Source: J054 sp965221985
GTDB lineage: Bacteria > Pseudomonadota > Gammaproteobacteria > Steroidobacterales > GCA-2729495
Reading direction: 5' to 3'
NCBI GenBank assembly: GCA_965221985.1
Contig: OZ244928.1
Location: 2,914,001 to 2,978,000 of the forward strand
DNA: 64,000 nt
In this document: in pieces, positions 17,346 through 26,937 of the stretch
Layout of the letters: every line of letters starts with the position of its first letter
Numbering within the stretch: the stretch's first letter is position 1
Notes under the pieces: model-generated
What the model saw: the letters and a program-made list of their open reading frames with translations, nothing else
Database searches by the model: none
Told to the model about the DNA's origin: nothing
Translations under genes and position numbers: made by a program

Positions 17346-17846
17346 TTAAGGCTGCGGCTCATTTTCGTTAAGCTTATCTATTCCTTCGGCAGCGGCAGCC
17401 CGCAGTTTGTCGGCAATGGGCGATGCATACGGTAGCAGTTTCGATTCCTCCCACCAAGGCGCTTCATTGAAACCACCAAATTGCAAGGCAATGACCACCA
17501 GGCCCGCGATTATGCCGCCGCGACCAAGACCAAATAGCACGCCGAGGGATCGGTCGGTGCCCGTTAAGCCAGAACGATCAAGCAATGCCGTGATCGCAAT
17601 CGACACGATGGCGCCGGAAAACAAGATCGCGACCAAAATTGCCAAGCGAGCCGCCCAGAGACGTAAGACAGGATCCTCGATCCAAGGCTCAAGGCGAGCC
17701 GCGGCGACGAAATCGAACTGCCAAGCACACCAAAGCGCGATGACCCAAATGCCCAGCGACAGCGCTTCCCGAAAAAAGCCGCGATAAGCGCCCACAATGG
17801 CCGAGATGATCAGCACCGCGATCAAAGCGTAGTCAATCCAAATCAC
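17346..17846 (-). CDS. cvpA: CvpA family inner-membrane protein
   Basis: CvpA is a small integral membrane protein named for its effect on colicin V production in E. coli; its molecular role is unresolved. The 166-aa protein has four hydrophobic segments (starting YALIAVLIISAIVGAYRGFFREALSLGIWV) and the family pattern of a Gly/Ala-rich first helix followed by RGFFREAL. Translation probably begins at a GTG. Position between the SPOR protein and purF is the standard one. Confidence 0.93.
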   Translation of the reverse strand: MIWIDYALIAVLIISAIVGAYRGFFREALSLGIWVIALWCAWQFDFVAAARLEPWIEDPVLRLWAARLAILVAILFSGAIVSIAITALLDRSGLTGTDRSLGVLFGLGRGGIIAGLVVIALQFGGFNEAPWWEESKLLPYASPIADKLRAAAAEGIDKLNENEPQP

Positions 17847-17866
17847 TTAAGACTACCCACGTAAAA

Positions 17867-18496
17867 TTAAGGTTCTTGTCGCATAATACTGCCCGCGTGA
17901 CCGGCAGTACGCAGTCGGGCAGCTAATTTTTCCGCGCCGGATCTTGCCTCACTGGCTGGACCCACCCTGACGCGAAACAGGGTCTTGCCGTCACGCTGCA
18001 GCGGCAATAAATACCCCTGGAAACCGGCATCGCGCAATTTTTCCGCCAAGGCCTGCGCGTTTTTTTGATTGGCGAAGCTTCCCAATTGCACAATCCAACC
18101 CGGCGCGGCCGCAGGGGCCGGCGCTGGCTTTGGCTCGGCCGGAATCGGCTTTGGCTTAGGTGTGGCCGGCGGTTTTACCACGGCGGGACTCGGCGGCTTG
18201 GCGGTCGCTTCCGGACCACTGGAGTTTACCGGAGATTCCACCTTCGCCGGCGGCTTCGGACTACCCTGGGCAGTTTGCTGGTCATCAACGGGATCGCGCA
18301 CTTTGGCCAGGGGCGGTGTATCCGCCTCTGCCATGGGGCGAATAGTGACTTGCCGCATGGAATCGCTGTCTTCTACCGCGACAGGCGCCGACGGCTGGAT
18401 GTCGCCGGGACTATCAAGAACCGCGGGAACCACCACGATCAAAAAAACGATCAGCACAGCAGCGCCAATCATGCGCTCCAACAATTGCCGATCCAT
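17867..18496 (-). CDS. SPOR-domain protein, DedD-like
   Basis: SPOR domains bind denuded glycan strands at the division septum. The 209-aa protein has a short cytoplasmic N-terminus, one membrane segment (GAAVLIVFLIVVVPAVL, about residues 10-27), a Pro/Ala/Lys-rich periplasmic linker and a C-terminal SPOR domain (about 135-209, starting WIVQLGSFANQKNAQALAEKL). This matches DedD, which occupies the same place between folC and cvpA in E. coli. I chose the ATG at 18496. The Pro-rich low-complexity linker is probably extended. Confidence 0.9.
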   Translation of the reverse strand: MDRQLLERMIGAAVLIVFLIVVVPAVLDSPGDIQPSAPVAVEDSDSMRQVTIRPMAEADTPPLAKVRDPVDDQQTAQGSPKPPAKVESPVNSSGPEATAKPPSPAVVKPPATPKPKPIPAEPKPAPAPAAAPGWIVQLGSFANQKNAQALAEKLRDAGFQGYLLPLQRDGKTLFRVRVGPASEARSGAEKLAARLRTAGHAGSIMRQEP

Positions 18497-18520
18497 ACCC
18501 AACCCCAAAACCCGTGCTTC

Positions 18521-19795
18521 TCAGTATAGACCAAGCCATTCCATGGCGGGACCTACGACACCGAAAGATCCCGTCACCACAATTCGCCCATGCGCCAAGC
18601 TTGCCCGTCGCGCCTTGTCGAGAGCACCGCTAACCGGGCCCTCATGGACAAGGACTTCGCCGAGATTCTTGGCGCGCAAATGGTTCGCTGCCTTCGCGCC
18701 GGCCAAGGCGCGGTCGTCCTGTGGTTCACAATAGATCCAGCGCGCCGGCGCAATGCGCATCAGGGCATCAACGACACCATCCAGCGACTTATCCGCCAGC
18801 ATCCCAAACACGACACTGGTCTCCACAGCACTTTGCAGGCGCGAACATCGGGAGGCTAAGACTCTAGCCGCCTGGGGGTTATGAGCCACATCAAGCACCC
18901 ACTCGGGCGAGCCAGCAACACGCTGAAAGCGCCCGGGTGGCGGCGGCGTCTGCAGCGCTTGACCAATCGCCGCCGCTGACAGCAGTTGCTCATCGGCAGC
19001 CTCCACGGCCGCCAAAGCCAAGCTCGCGTTGCGCAATTGAACCGTATCGCCGATGGGCGGCAATGGCAGGCCAGTGAAAACCAGTGATCGGCCATGCCAC
19101 GTCCAGTTCTGCTCTCGCCTTGTGACGTCAAAATCCTCACCACTCACAAACAGCGGCGTGCCAAGCTTAGCGGCAGTGTTACGAATGGCGGCAGGCACCG
19201 ACACGTCCCCATACAGCGCCGGCCGACCAGCGCGCATAATTCCCGCCTTCTCCGCCGCAATCGACTCAAGATCGGCGCCAAGCCAAGCCTGGTGATCCAA
19301 ATCCACGGTCGTGATGACAGCGACGTCGGGATCCACAATATTAACCGCGTCCAAGCGACCGCCTAGGCCGACTTCCAATATCCAGGCATCCAGCTTCGCC
19401 CGGGAAAATAGCAATAGCGCCGCCAGGGTCCCGTACTCGAAATAAGTTAAGGATATGTCTTTACGGGCAGCTTCAATGTCCTGGAAGGCCGCGACGAGTT
19501 GCTGCTCGCTCACTTCCTCGCCTGCAATGCGCACCCGTTCGGTATAGCGCGTTAGATGTGGAGAGGTGTATACACCAGTTTGGCAACCAGCACCGCGAAG
19601 AATCGCGTCGAGGAAACTAACCGTGGAACCCTTACCATTGGTTCCAGCCACGGTAAAAACTCGGCCAGTCGGGGGCTGCAAATCTAATCTTGCGGCTACC
19701 TGAGCACACCGATCCAGACCAAGCTCGATGGATGCGGAGTGCAAAGACTCTTGCCAGCGCAACCAGTCAGCTAAGCTCCGAGACCGTATCGCCAA
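18521..19795 (-). CDS. folC: Bifunctional dihydrofolate synthase / folylpolyglutamate synthase FolC
   Basis: FolC adds glutamate to dihydropteroate and then to tetrahydrofolates. The 424-aa Mur-ligase-like protein has the ATP loop VAGTNGKGSTVSF (about residues 49-61), the DAVNIVDPDVAVITTVDLDHQ region, and DVAHNP in the C-terminal domain. Length matches the family. The only suitable start is a TTG at 19795 giving MAIRSRSLADWL; no better ATG is in frame. It lies between accD and the SPOR gene, as in E. coli and Pseudomonas. Confidence 0.96.
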   Translation of the reverse strand: MAIRSRSLADWLRWQESLHSASIELGLDRCAQVAARLDLQPPTGRVFTVAGTNGKGSTVSFLDAILRGAGCQTGVYTSPHLTRYTERVRIAGEEVSEQQLVAAFQDIEAARKDISLTYFEYGTLAALLLFSRAKLDAWILEVGLGGRLDAVNIVDPDVAVITTVDLDHQAWLGADLESIAAEKAGIMRAGRPALYGDVSVPAAIRNTAAKLGTPLFVSGEDFDVTRREQNWTWHGRSLVFTGLPLPPIGDTVQLRNASLALAAVEAADEQLLSAAAIGQALQTPPPPGRFQRVAGSPEWVLDVAHNPQAARVLASRCSRLQSAVETSVVFGMLADKSLDGVVDALMRIAPARWIYCEPQDDRALAGAKAANHLRAKNLGEVLVHEGPVSGALDKARRASLAHGRIVVTGSFGVVGPAMEWLGLY

Positions 19796-19834
19796 ATAAT
19801 TCCGCCTTATCGATGCACAGCCTGGGACTAGCGG

Positions 19835-20698
19835 CTAGTCTGTGGGTTGCTCTTGAGTCGTCAGCTTAGCGATTAAGCTGGCGATTTCATTGCGCAGTTC
19901 CCGGCGATCTACAATCATGTCCAAGGCACCGTGGCTCAACAGAAACTCACTGCGCTGGAAACCTTCCGGCAATGTTTCACGCACGGTTTGTTCAATCACA
20001 CGCGGGCCCGCAAATCCGATCAGGGCGTTGGGCTCCGCGATATTGATATCGCCGAGCATGGCCAGACTGGCGGATACACCGCCCGTAGTGGGATCCGTCA
20101 ATACCGAAATAAACGGAATGCCGCGCTCCGCCAGTTCCGCCAAAGCAGCACTCGTCTTACCCATTTGCATTAAAGAAAACAGCGCCTCCTGCATACGCGC
20201 TCCGCCGCTGGCGGAGAAACTAATCAATGGCAAGGAATTCTCAGTGGAGAATCGGGCAGCCCGGCAAAATTTTTCGCCAACGACCGAGCCCATGGAGCCG
20301 CCCATAAAGCCGAACTCGAATGCGCAGGCCACCACAGGCATGGTTTTCAATAGGCCGGTCATGGCAACAAGAGCATCCCGCTCGCCAGTCGCTTTCTGCG
20401 CCTGCACGATACGATCGCGGTACTTCTTGCTGTCCCGAAATTTTAATGGGTCCTCGGGTGAAAGCTGCGCGGCTATCTCGCGACCACTGTCCTCGTCAAG
20501 AAACATTTCGAGACGTTCTCGCGCCGATATACGAATGTGATAGCTGCACTTAGGACAAACCGAAAGATTGCGTTCCACCTCAGCCCGGTAAAGCTGCGCC
20601 CCGCATTGCTTACACTTAATCCAAAGACCTTCAGGCACGGACCGGGTGCGCCGTTCGGTCTTGATGCGCGAGGGCATGATTTTGTCGAACCAGTTCAT
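19835..20698 (-). CDS. accD: Acetyl-CoA carboxylase carboxyltransferase subunit beta AccD
   Basis: AccD with AccA transfers CO2 from carboxybiotin to acetyl-CoA, making malonyl-CoA. The 287-aa protein has the N-terminal four-Cys zinc ribbon (CKQCGAQL ... CPKCSYH, about residues 29-53) and a crotonase-type carboxyltransferase domain with SASGGARMQEA and PTTGGVSASLAMLGD. Normal length. It follows truA after 30 bp. In Pseudomonas trpF normally lies between truA and accD and is missing here. Confidence 0.98.
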   Translation of the reverse strand: MNWFDKIMPSRIKTERRTRSVPEGLWIKCKQCGAQLYRAEVERNLSVCPKCSYHIRISARERLEMFLDEDSGREIAAQLSPEDPLKFRDSKKYRDRIVQAQKATGERDALVAMTGLLKTMPVVACAFEFGFMGGSMGSVVGEKFCRAARFSTENSLPLISFSASGGARMQEALFSLMQMGKTSAALAELAERGIPFISVLTDPTTGGVSASLAMLGDINIAEPNALIGFAGPRVIEQTVRETLPEGFQRSEFLLSHGALDMIVDRRELRNEIASLIAKLTTQEQPTD

Positions 20699-20728
20699 TG
20701 CTAAGGCATGATAAACAAGCTGAGTTAC

Positions 20729-21553
20729 TTATTCATCTGACGACTGACTCGTCGCCTGGCGCACGGGAATGTCAAAGCTTGCCGGGTAGCGCACGCCGAT
20801 CAATTCAAGCCCCTGGGCTGGGGCGGTCATGCCCGACACGCGGCGATCACGCGCAGCAAGTACATCTCTTATCCAGGCCGCGGGTTCTTCACCGCGGCCC
20901 ACATGAACCAAAGATCCCACAATATTGCGTACCATGTGATGCAGAAATGCGTTCGCTTCACATTTGACGGTAATAGTTTGTCGGGTTTGAATGACGGACA
21001 GGCTACGAATCGTTCTAACCGGCGATTTGGCTTGACAGGCGGCCGCCCGAAACGCGGAAAAATCATGTGTGCCTAGCAAATAGCTAGCAGCACGGCGCAT
21101 GGCATCAACATCGAGACTTTGACGAACCCACCAGCAACGGTGCCGCCAGAGGGCTGAGCGTAGAGATCGATTCAGGATGACATAGCGGTACGCGCGCGCC
21201 GTGGCCGAATAGCGCGCGTGAAAATCCTCAGAAACCGAGCGCGCCCAGAGCACGCAAATATCGTCGGGCAGATTGCTATTGACCCCAAAGGTCCAGGCCT
21301 GGGACGGCCGATCCGCGGTTGTATCAAAATGCGCAACCTGCCCGGAGGCGTGAACCCCCGAGTCCGTTCGTCCCGCTGCAATGCTACTGATGGATTCGCA
21401 AGCCACCACGGACAATGCGGCGTTCAATGTGTCTTGGATATTTGGCGCGTCGGGCTGGGTTTGCCAGCCACAATACCCTGTACCGTCGTATTCAATACCG
21501 AGGGCTAGGCGGTTGGTTTTTGGCCCTCGCGAGGCGCCAAAATCGTGCTTCAA
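20729..21553 (-). CDS. truA: tRNA pseudouridine(38-40) synthase TruA
   Basis: TruA converts uridines 38, 39 and 40 of the tRNA anticodon stem-loop to pseudouridine. The 274-aa protein has GIEYDGTGYCGWQ near the N-terminus (about residues 18-30) and the catalytic Asp in AAGRTDSGVHASGQVAHF. Later motifs FLHHMVRNIVGSLV and RGEEPAAWIRDVLAARDR fit the family. The only plausible start is a TTG, since an in-frame stop lies a few codons upstream. It lies 59 bp after fimV. Confidence 0.96.
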   Translation of the reverse strand: MKHDFGASRGPKTNRLALGIEYDGTGYCGWQTQPDAPNIQDTLNAALSVVACESISSIAAGRTDSGVHASGQVAHFDTTADRPSQAWTFGVNSNLPDDICVLWARSVSEDFHARYSATARAYRYVILNRSLRSALWRHRCWWVRQSLDVDAMRRAASYLLGTHDFSAFRAAACQAKSPVRTIRSLSVIQTRQTITVKCEANAFLHHMVRNIVGSLVHVGRGEEPAAWIRDVLAARDRRVSGMTAPAQGLELIGVRYPASFDIPVRQATSQSSDE

Positions 21554-21612
21554 AGCTTGGTTAGCCTAAGTCGACTGAATCAGCCTAGTAAGAAATCGTT
21601 GTTGTTCAGCAG

Positions 21613-24600
21613 CTAGCTACCGATATCGTCAATCAACTGTTGCGCCTCTTGGCGCTGAGCACCGTCGCCTTCTTCAATCACTTCGCCCAGGATGCTGCGA
21701 GCCCCGTCGGGATCACCCATGTCGATATAGGCGCGCGCCAAATCCAACTTTGTACCGACTTCCGTCATAGTCGGACCTTCGGGCCGCCCTTCCAGGATAC
21801 CCATGGTGGTCGTTGGTGCCTGCTCATCCGCGAGTTCGCCAGCGTCGTCGGCGTCCAGCGCGGGCTGCTCAGCCGTAGACTCGGCTACCTCCGGCTGCTC
21901 CAGCGTATCGCCCCCGACTTGGTCGCCATCATCACCACTCAGCAAGGCATCAAATTCGGGGCCAGGCCCTTCGACGGTTTTCATTTCCGCAGTCGAGTCG
22001 GCGTCTATCAGATCGTCTAGCCCATCGCCCGCCTCCTCGCCTAGACCCAAGGACGGCACTTCAGCCGTGGGATCAAGCCCCGGTTCAAAGTCGCTAAGCA
22101 AGTTGTCGTCATCGAGATCTTGGGCCAGCAAGGTTGCATCGTCATCGCTAATGGCCGGCACATCCTCGTTGCTGCTTTCATCCTCAAAAGCGGACATGTC
22201 CAAGCCCAATTCATCTAGCTCCAACGAAGCGGTATCGCTAGTCGCGACTTGTTCCTCGCCAAAGCCGCTGACGGGTGACTCGATGGTCGGCGTTTCCATG
22301 GTGCTCGCCGGACCCGGGGACTCGATGGTGGGTGTTTCCATTGTGCTTGCGGGACCCGGCACTTCGATTGTCGGGGTCTCCATCGTACTGGCACTGCCCG
22401 GCCGCTCAATCGTCGGCGTTTCTACCGTCGCCCCCCCTGTACCTTCAGCCTCGATGGTGGGGGTCTCTTGTGTGGGTGTGTCGCTATCGTCCTGATTGCG
22501 GGTTGGAGAGTCATCAGCATCTTCGACCTTCGCATCGCCAAGATCGAAGTCGAGCAAATCTTCGTCGGACACATCCTTGATTCCTGACAAGTCCACGTCG
22601 ACATCATCTGGCGCGTCGCCGAGTTGCAAATCGACATCGCCGTCATCGGCAGCGCCAGCATCGAACAAGCTGAGATCCAAATCGTCGTCCCCAGTCACCG
22701 GTGCGGCACTCGCGGCGAAAAGCTCATCATCAGGACAGAGCTGTTTGCCCATGATGATAATCTTGCCCCACTCCGGATCATCGGCACCGACATGATCTAG
22801 GAAAACTTGGGCTTCTTTAGTAAAACCCCCTTTGTTTTCCCAGACGAAGTAAACATCCAATAGCTTGCGGCGTAATTCGCGCCGTTCCGGCTGCGCGTCC
22901 AGTGCACCGGTCAGCAAATCCGCAGCCTGATCATAAAGACCATAGGCCATGTGAAATTCAGCTTCGGCGATCGGATCGGACTGGTCGAGGTTCAGCGCGG
23001 TATCACTGCTCAGGGTTCGCTCCAGCGGCAGTTCAGCATCACCGCCGTCGTCGGAACCCGCAGCACTGACCAAACCGCCGACTTCGTCCTCTTCGCCACC
23101 ACTGGGCGGAATTTCTTCAACGACAAAGCTTTCTTCGGGGCCGCTCGCCGAGGTCCGTAGCCGATCCGTCGCTTCGCGCGACTCGGAATCGATGTCATCG
23201 GAGTCCACCAAGCTTTCCCAGCGCCCGGTCGGTTCATCCTTGCGACGACTGCGGGCAAAGATCAACACGGCGATAAGCGCGGCGGCCGAAGCCAACCAAA
23301 ACCAAAAATTGCCCAGTAGCTGGCCGATGAAAGAGGGCTCATCCGGCCGTGACACCGTGGTGACCGGGGGAGGCTCCGTTACCTCGGCGGGACCGGAATC
23401 CATTTGCGCCTCACCGTCGGCCTCTATACCTGGCTCGACCTCGCTATCGATGCCTTCCTGGGGTGCGACTTCGTCAATTAAAGCGCTTGGTTCTTCCTCT
23501 TCCGGCGCACTTTCGACAGGCTCCCCGCCGATTAGCGTATCGTCGACGGGCGCTTCCATCTCGGCCTGGGAACCCACATCGCCGGCGGCTTCCGCAGCAT
23601 CCGGCTCCGCGCCCGCCAAAGCCTCATCCTCCACGGCTGCGAGCTGCTGCTGCAGCTCTTCCAGCTCTTGATTCTTGATTTCCAGCAAGCGGTCCCGCTC
23701 GGCGATCTCCGCCTCCAGGGACTCAATCGCCGCCCGGTCAGCCAGGGAGCTGCCGCTGCTGCCCGCCAAGCCATCGGCGGACTGCTCAGTGTCTTCGCCC
23801 GGCGGGACCAAACGCAGACGAGGTGCTGCCGCAGCGCTACTGCCCTGCCAAGACTCGTTCTGCCGCCGGACTTCGGACAAGGCCTCCCCGCGACCAATGC
23901 CGTAGAGTTCATCGCTACTCGGCACACGGAGAATGGCGCCGGCTCTGAGATTGTTGATGTTGCCGCCAAAGGCTTCCGGGTTGGCCCGGTAGATAGCCAG
24001 CATCATTTGATTCATATCGACTGAAGCGTCCGGACGCACCCGCTGAGCGATTCCCCAAAGTGTGTCGTTGCGGGCCACGGGACCGTAGCTACCACCGGTG
24101 GCCACCGGCGCGGGACGCGGCGCGGGCGCCGGAACGGGCGCGGGTGCGGGCTGCGGTCGAACAACCGGCTGTTCCACCGGACGTGGGGCCGGCGCTGCCG
24201 TCGACGGCGAACTCGCGGCAGGCACGGCGGATTCAAAGACCGGGGGATCCAGCAGTACCGTGTACTCGCGCAGCAATCGGCCCTGCGGCCAGCTGACCTC
24301 CAGGAGCATGGTGACAAAGGGTTCGGTCACCGGCACCTGCGAGCTGACACGCACAACCGGACGGTTCGGCGCGCCCATCACGCGAAATTCGAAACCGGTC
24401 ATGAAATTGGGCTGAATCAGGCCGTAGCGCTCAAAGGTGTCCCGCGATGCCAAATTCACCCGCAGCTGGCTCAGGTCATCGCCGGAGCCGACAATAATCG
24501 GGATTTCGGCTAAGAACGGCTGATTGAGGGCCGATCTAGAGTTAATTTCGCCCAAGCCGAGGGCCAGCAGAGCTGCAGGCAAGTGGGCAAGAACGACCAA

Positions 24601-24627
24601 AACTACGACGAAAAAAATTCGCGGCAT
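21613..24627 (-). CDS. fimV: FimV-family pole-organising protein with LysM domain and Thr-rich repeats
   Basis: FimV-type proteins act at the cell pole and are required for type IV pilus assembly and twitching in Pseudomonas. The 1004-aa protein has a signal peptide, the periplasmic FimV N-domain (GLGEINSRSALNQPFLAEI), a LysM-like module (about residues 180-250, YGPVARNDTLWGIAQRV), a coiled coil (about 295-335), one membrane segment (FWFWLASAAALIAVLIFAR) and a long acidic cytoplasmic region. It ends with the FimV C-terminal TPR-like motif (KLDLARAYIDMGDPDGAR). Five ETPTIE repeats sit around residues 720-785. Its place between asd and truA is that of fimV in Pseudomonas. Confidence 0.93.
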   Translation of the reverse strand: MPRIFFVVVLVVLAHLPAALLALGLGEINSRSALNQPFLAEIPIIVGSGDDLSQLRVNLASRDTFERYGLIQPNFMTGFEFRVMGAPNRPVVRVSSQVPVTEPFVTMLLEVSWPQGRLLREYTVLLDPPVFESAVPAASSPSTAAPAPRPVEQPVVRPQPAPAPVPAPAPRPAPVATGGSYGPVARNDTLWGIAQRVRPDASVDMNQMMLAIYRANPEAFGGNINNLRAGAILRVPSSDELYGIGRGEALSEVRRQNESWQGSSAAAAPRLRLVPPGEDTEQSADGLAGSSGSSLADRAAIESLEAEIAERDRLLEIKNQELEELQQQLAAVEDEALAGAEPDAAEAAGDVGSQAEMEAPVDDTLIGGEPVESAPEEEEPSALIDEVAPQEGIDSEVEPGIEADGEAQMDSGPAEVTEPPPVTTVSRPDEPSFIGQLLGNFWFWLASAAALIAVLIFARSRRKDEPTGRWESLVDSDDIDSESREATDRLRTSASGPEESFVVEEIPPSGGEEDEVGGLVSAAGSDDGGDAELPLERTLSSDTALNLDQSDPIAEAEFHMAYGLYDQAADLLTGALDAQPERRELRRKLLDVYFVWENKGGFTKEAQVFLDHVGADDPEWGKIIIMGKQLCPDDELFAASAAPVTGDDDLDLSLFDAGAADDGDVDLQLGDAPDDVDVDLSGIKDVSDEDLLDFDLGDAKVEDADDSPTRNQDDSDTPTQETPTIEAEGTGGATVETPTIERPGSASTMETPTIEVPGPASTMETPTIESPGPASTMETPTIESPVSGFGEEQVATSDTASLELDELGLDMSAFEDESSNEDVPAISDDDATLLAQDLDDDNLLSDFEPGLDPTAEVPSLGLGEEAGDGLDDLIDADSTAEMKTVEGPGPEFDALLSGDDGDQVGGDTLEQPEVAESTAEQPALDADDAGELADEQAPTTTMGILEGRPEGPTMTEVGTKLDLARAYIDMGDPDGARSILGEVIEEGDGAQRQEAQQLIDDIGS
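22279..22472 (-). repeat. Tandem 39-bp coding repeats inside fimV
   Basis: The DNA repeats a 39-bp unit encoding a 13-residue peptide, ETPTIExPGxASTM, three times with high identity, and two more diverged ETPTIE copies flank them upstream in the protein. Synonymous differences between units show that the array is not brand new. It lies in the acidic cytoplasmic part of FimV. Confidence 0.85.
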
Positions 24628-24732
24628 GACAAATCCCCGAACGAACGGTGCCTAAGTTTTCCGGTACGGCGCCCCCTGAAAGCACACAAAGAAAGGCACG
24701 CAACCCGCCGGAAATAATATGTCTAATATAGC

Positions 24733-25755
24733 CTAAATGTGTGCACGCACCAAAACCTCCGCGATTTGCACGGAATTGAGCGCCGCACCTTTGCGGATAT
24801 TGTCCGAAACGACCCACAGATTGATGCCCCGTGGGTGCGAAATATCCTCACGAATTCGACCCACAAACACCTCGTCACGACCCGCAGCTTCGGTGACCGC
24901 GGTGGGATAGCCCCCGGGCCGATGCTCGTCAATAACCGCAACGCCTGGCGCCTGTGCCAAAAGCTCGCGAACCTGCGCCGCACTAATCTGGTCGCGCGTT
25001 TCAACGTGCACAGCCTCCGAATGCCCATAGAACACCGGAATGCGCACCGTGGTGGGATTCACCACGATGCTGTCGTCTTCCAGGAGTCTGCGGGTTTCCC
25101 AGACCATTTTCATCTCTTCCAAGGTATACCCGTTCTGCTGGAAATCGCCGATATGAGGCAACGCATTGAAGGAAATCTGCTTTTGTCCCGCAGCCTGGTC
25201 AAGGGGCCGCCCGTTGAGCAATTGCGCGGTCTCAGCCGCCAAAGTTTCTACCGCCTTGCGCCCTGCCCCCGAGACTGACTGATAAGTCGCCACGTTGATT
25301 CGGTCGATACCCACAGCCTCATGAATGGGCTTTAAGGCCACGATCATCTGAATCGTGGAACAGTTTGGATTGGCAATGATATTACGCGGCGGATAGCCCG
25401 AAATCGCGTGCGCATTGACCTCGGGAACGACCAGGGGGATATCCGGATCAGTGCGAAAATGCGAGGTATTGTCGATGACGATGCAGCCCGCACTTCCGGC
25501 CCGCGGCGCATGCACCGCCGAAATGCTACCGCCCGCGGAAAATAAACCGATGTCCACGCCGGAGAAATCAAACTCCGCCAAGTTCTTTACCGTCACCGGA
25601 CGCCCGGCAAACATCACCGTGCTACCGGCGGAACGTTCGCTCGCCAAGGCGTGCAATTCACCCACCGGAAATTCTCGTTCGGCGAGAATTTCGAGCAGGT
25701 GCTCTCCCACCAAGCCCGTTGCGCCCACGATGGCGACATTATAAGAATCACTCAT
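24733..25755 (-). CDS. asd: Aspartate-semialdehyde dehydrogenase Asd
   Basis: Asd reduces aspartyl phosphate to aspartate semialdehyde for lysine, diaminopimelate, methionine and threonine synthesis. The 340-aa protein has the NADP motif GATGLVGEHLLEIL (about residues 11-24) and the active-site Cys in NPNCSTIQM, with the later RIPVFYGHSEAVHVE containing the catalytic His. Length fits the family. The AT-rich leader lacks a recognisable Shine-Dalgarno sequence. It lies upstream of fimV, as in Pseudomonas. Confidence 0.97.
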   Translation of the reverse strand: MSDSYNVAIVGATGLVGEHLLEILAEREFPVGELHALASERSAGSTVMFAGRPVTVKNLAEFDFSGVDIGLFSAGGSISAVHAPRAGSAGCIVIDNTSHFRTDPDIPLVVPEVNAHAISGYPPRNIIANPNCSTIQMIVALKPIHEAVGIDRINVATYQSVSGAGRKAVETLAAETAQLLNGRPLDQAAGQKQISFNALPHIGDFQQNGYTLEEMKMVWETRRLLEDDSIVVNPTTVRIPVFYGHSEAVHVETRDQISAAQVRELLAQAPGVAVIDEHRPGGYPTAVTEAAGRDEVFVGRIREDISHPRGINLWVVSDNIRKGAALNSVQIAEVLVRAHI

Positions 25756-25833
25756 GATATTGATTTAAAAAAATAATATTTTTCAAATGTCTATATTGAT
25801 TAGTTTATATCTCTTCGACCTAGAGGCCGCAGC

Positions 25834-26937
25834 CTAATCAGCCGTGCTGGCTGGCACGATTGGCGTGGTGGATTCAACGTCAGCATTCTGTGCCCGGTGA
25901 CGTAGATAATGATCCATGAGGACAATGGCCAGCATGGCCTCAGCAATGGGTGTGGCGCGCAAACCCACGCAGGGATCGTGGCGACCCGTGGTGGAAATTT
26001 CAGCGGCGCGACCGTCGACATCAATGGTATCGGCTGGCAGTCGGATACTGGAGGTAGGCTTCAAGCCGATACTAACCAGTAAATCTTGGCCCGATGAAAT
26101 GCCGCCCAGCGTCCCGCCAGCTGAGTTGGATCTAAAGCCATTGGGCGTAATTTCATCACGGTGTTCCGTGCCCTTTTGCGCAACCGCCTCAAAGCCAGCG
26201 CCAATATCCACCGCCTTCACTGCACCTATACTAAGCATGGCATGACCAATATCGGCTTCAAGCCGGTCAAAGACGGGCTCACCCAATCCCACCGGCATAC
26301 CGTTGGCCTGCACATTGATACGCGCCCCGACTGAATTGCCCTCCTTACGCAGGGCATCCATATAGGCCTCCAACTCAGGTACACGTTCAGGATCGGCGCA
26401 GAAAAATGGGTTGTCATTGGCCGCCGCCAAATCCGGGCAATCGAGCACGATGGAACCCAACTGGCGCAGCCATCCATGGACCTCCAGGCCCAGCCTTGTG
26501 AGCATGTATTTCTTGGCCACCGCGCCCGCGGCAACGCGCATGACGGTTTCACGGGCAGACGACCGCCCACCACCTCGATAATCCCGGCTACCGTACTTTT
26601 GTTGATAGCTGTAATCAGCGTGCCCAGGCCGGAACAGATCTTTGATCTTGCTGTAGTCGCGACTGCGCTGATCGAGGTTTTCAACCATCATTCCGATAGG
26701 TGTTCCGGTGGTCTTTCCTTCGAACACGCCGGACAAAATTCGCACGGTATCGGGTTCGCGGCGCTGAGTGGTATGCCGTGAAGTGCCGGGTCGTCGTCGG
26801 TCCAAATCAGGTTGAATATCCGCCTCGCTCAAGGCCAATCCCGGCGGGCAGCCATCTACGATGCAACCCAGTGCTGGCCCATGGCTCTCGCCAAAGCTGG
26901 TGACCGTGAACAATTTGCCTATGGTATTTCCAGACAT
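25834..26937 (-). CDS. aroC: Chorismate synthase AroC
   Basis: AroC converts EPSP to chorismate with reduced FMN. The 367-aa protein has the three family signatures: GESHGPALGCIVDGCPPG near the N-terminus (about residues 13-30), GGRSSARETVMRVAAGAVAKK, and RHDPCVGLRATPIAEAM toward the C-terminus. Normal length. It is preceded by a very AT-rich 37-bp spacer after prmB with no clear ribosome-binding site. The prmB-aroC order is found in E. coli and other gammaproteobacteria. Confidence 0.97.
   Translation of the reverse strand: MSGNTIGKLFTVTSFGESHGPALGCIVDGCPPGLALSEADIQPDLDRRRPGTSRHTTQRREPDTVRILSGVFEGKTTGTPIGMMVENLDQRSRDYSKIKDLFRPGHADYSYQQKYGSRDYRGGGRSSARETVMRVAAGAVAKKYMLTRLGLEVHGWLRQLGSIVLDCPDLAAANDNPFFCADPERVPELEAYMDALRKEGNSVGARINVQANGMPVGLGEPVFDRLEADIGHAMLSIGAVKAVDIGAGFEAVAQKGTEHRDEITPNGFRSNSAGGTLGGISSGQDLLVSIGLKPTSSIRLPADTIDVDGRAAEISTTGRHDPCVGLRATPIAEAMLAIVLMDHYLRHRAQNADVESTTPIVPASTAD

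Noticed and set aside
21803..22495. 230-codon Ser-rich frame on the plus strand inside fimV
   Set aside because: It is antisense to the repeat-rich acidic region of FimV, whose Asp/Glu/Ser codons create long low-complexity frames on the other strand.
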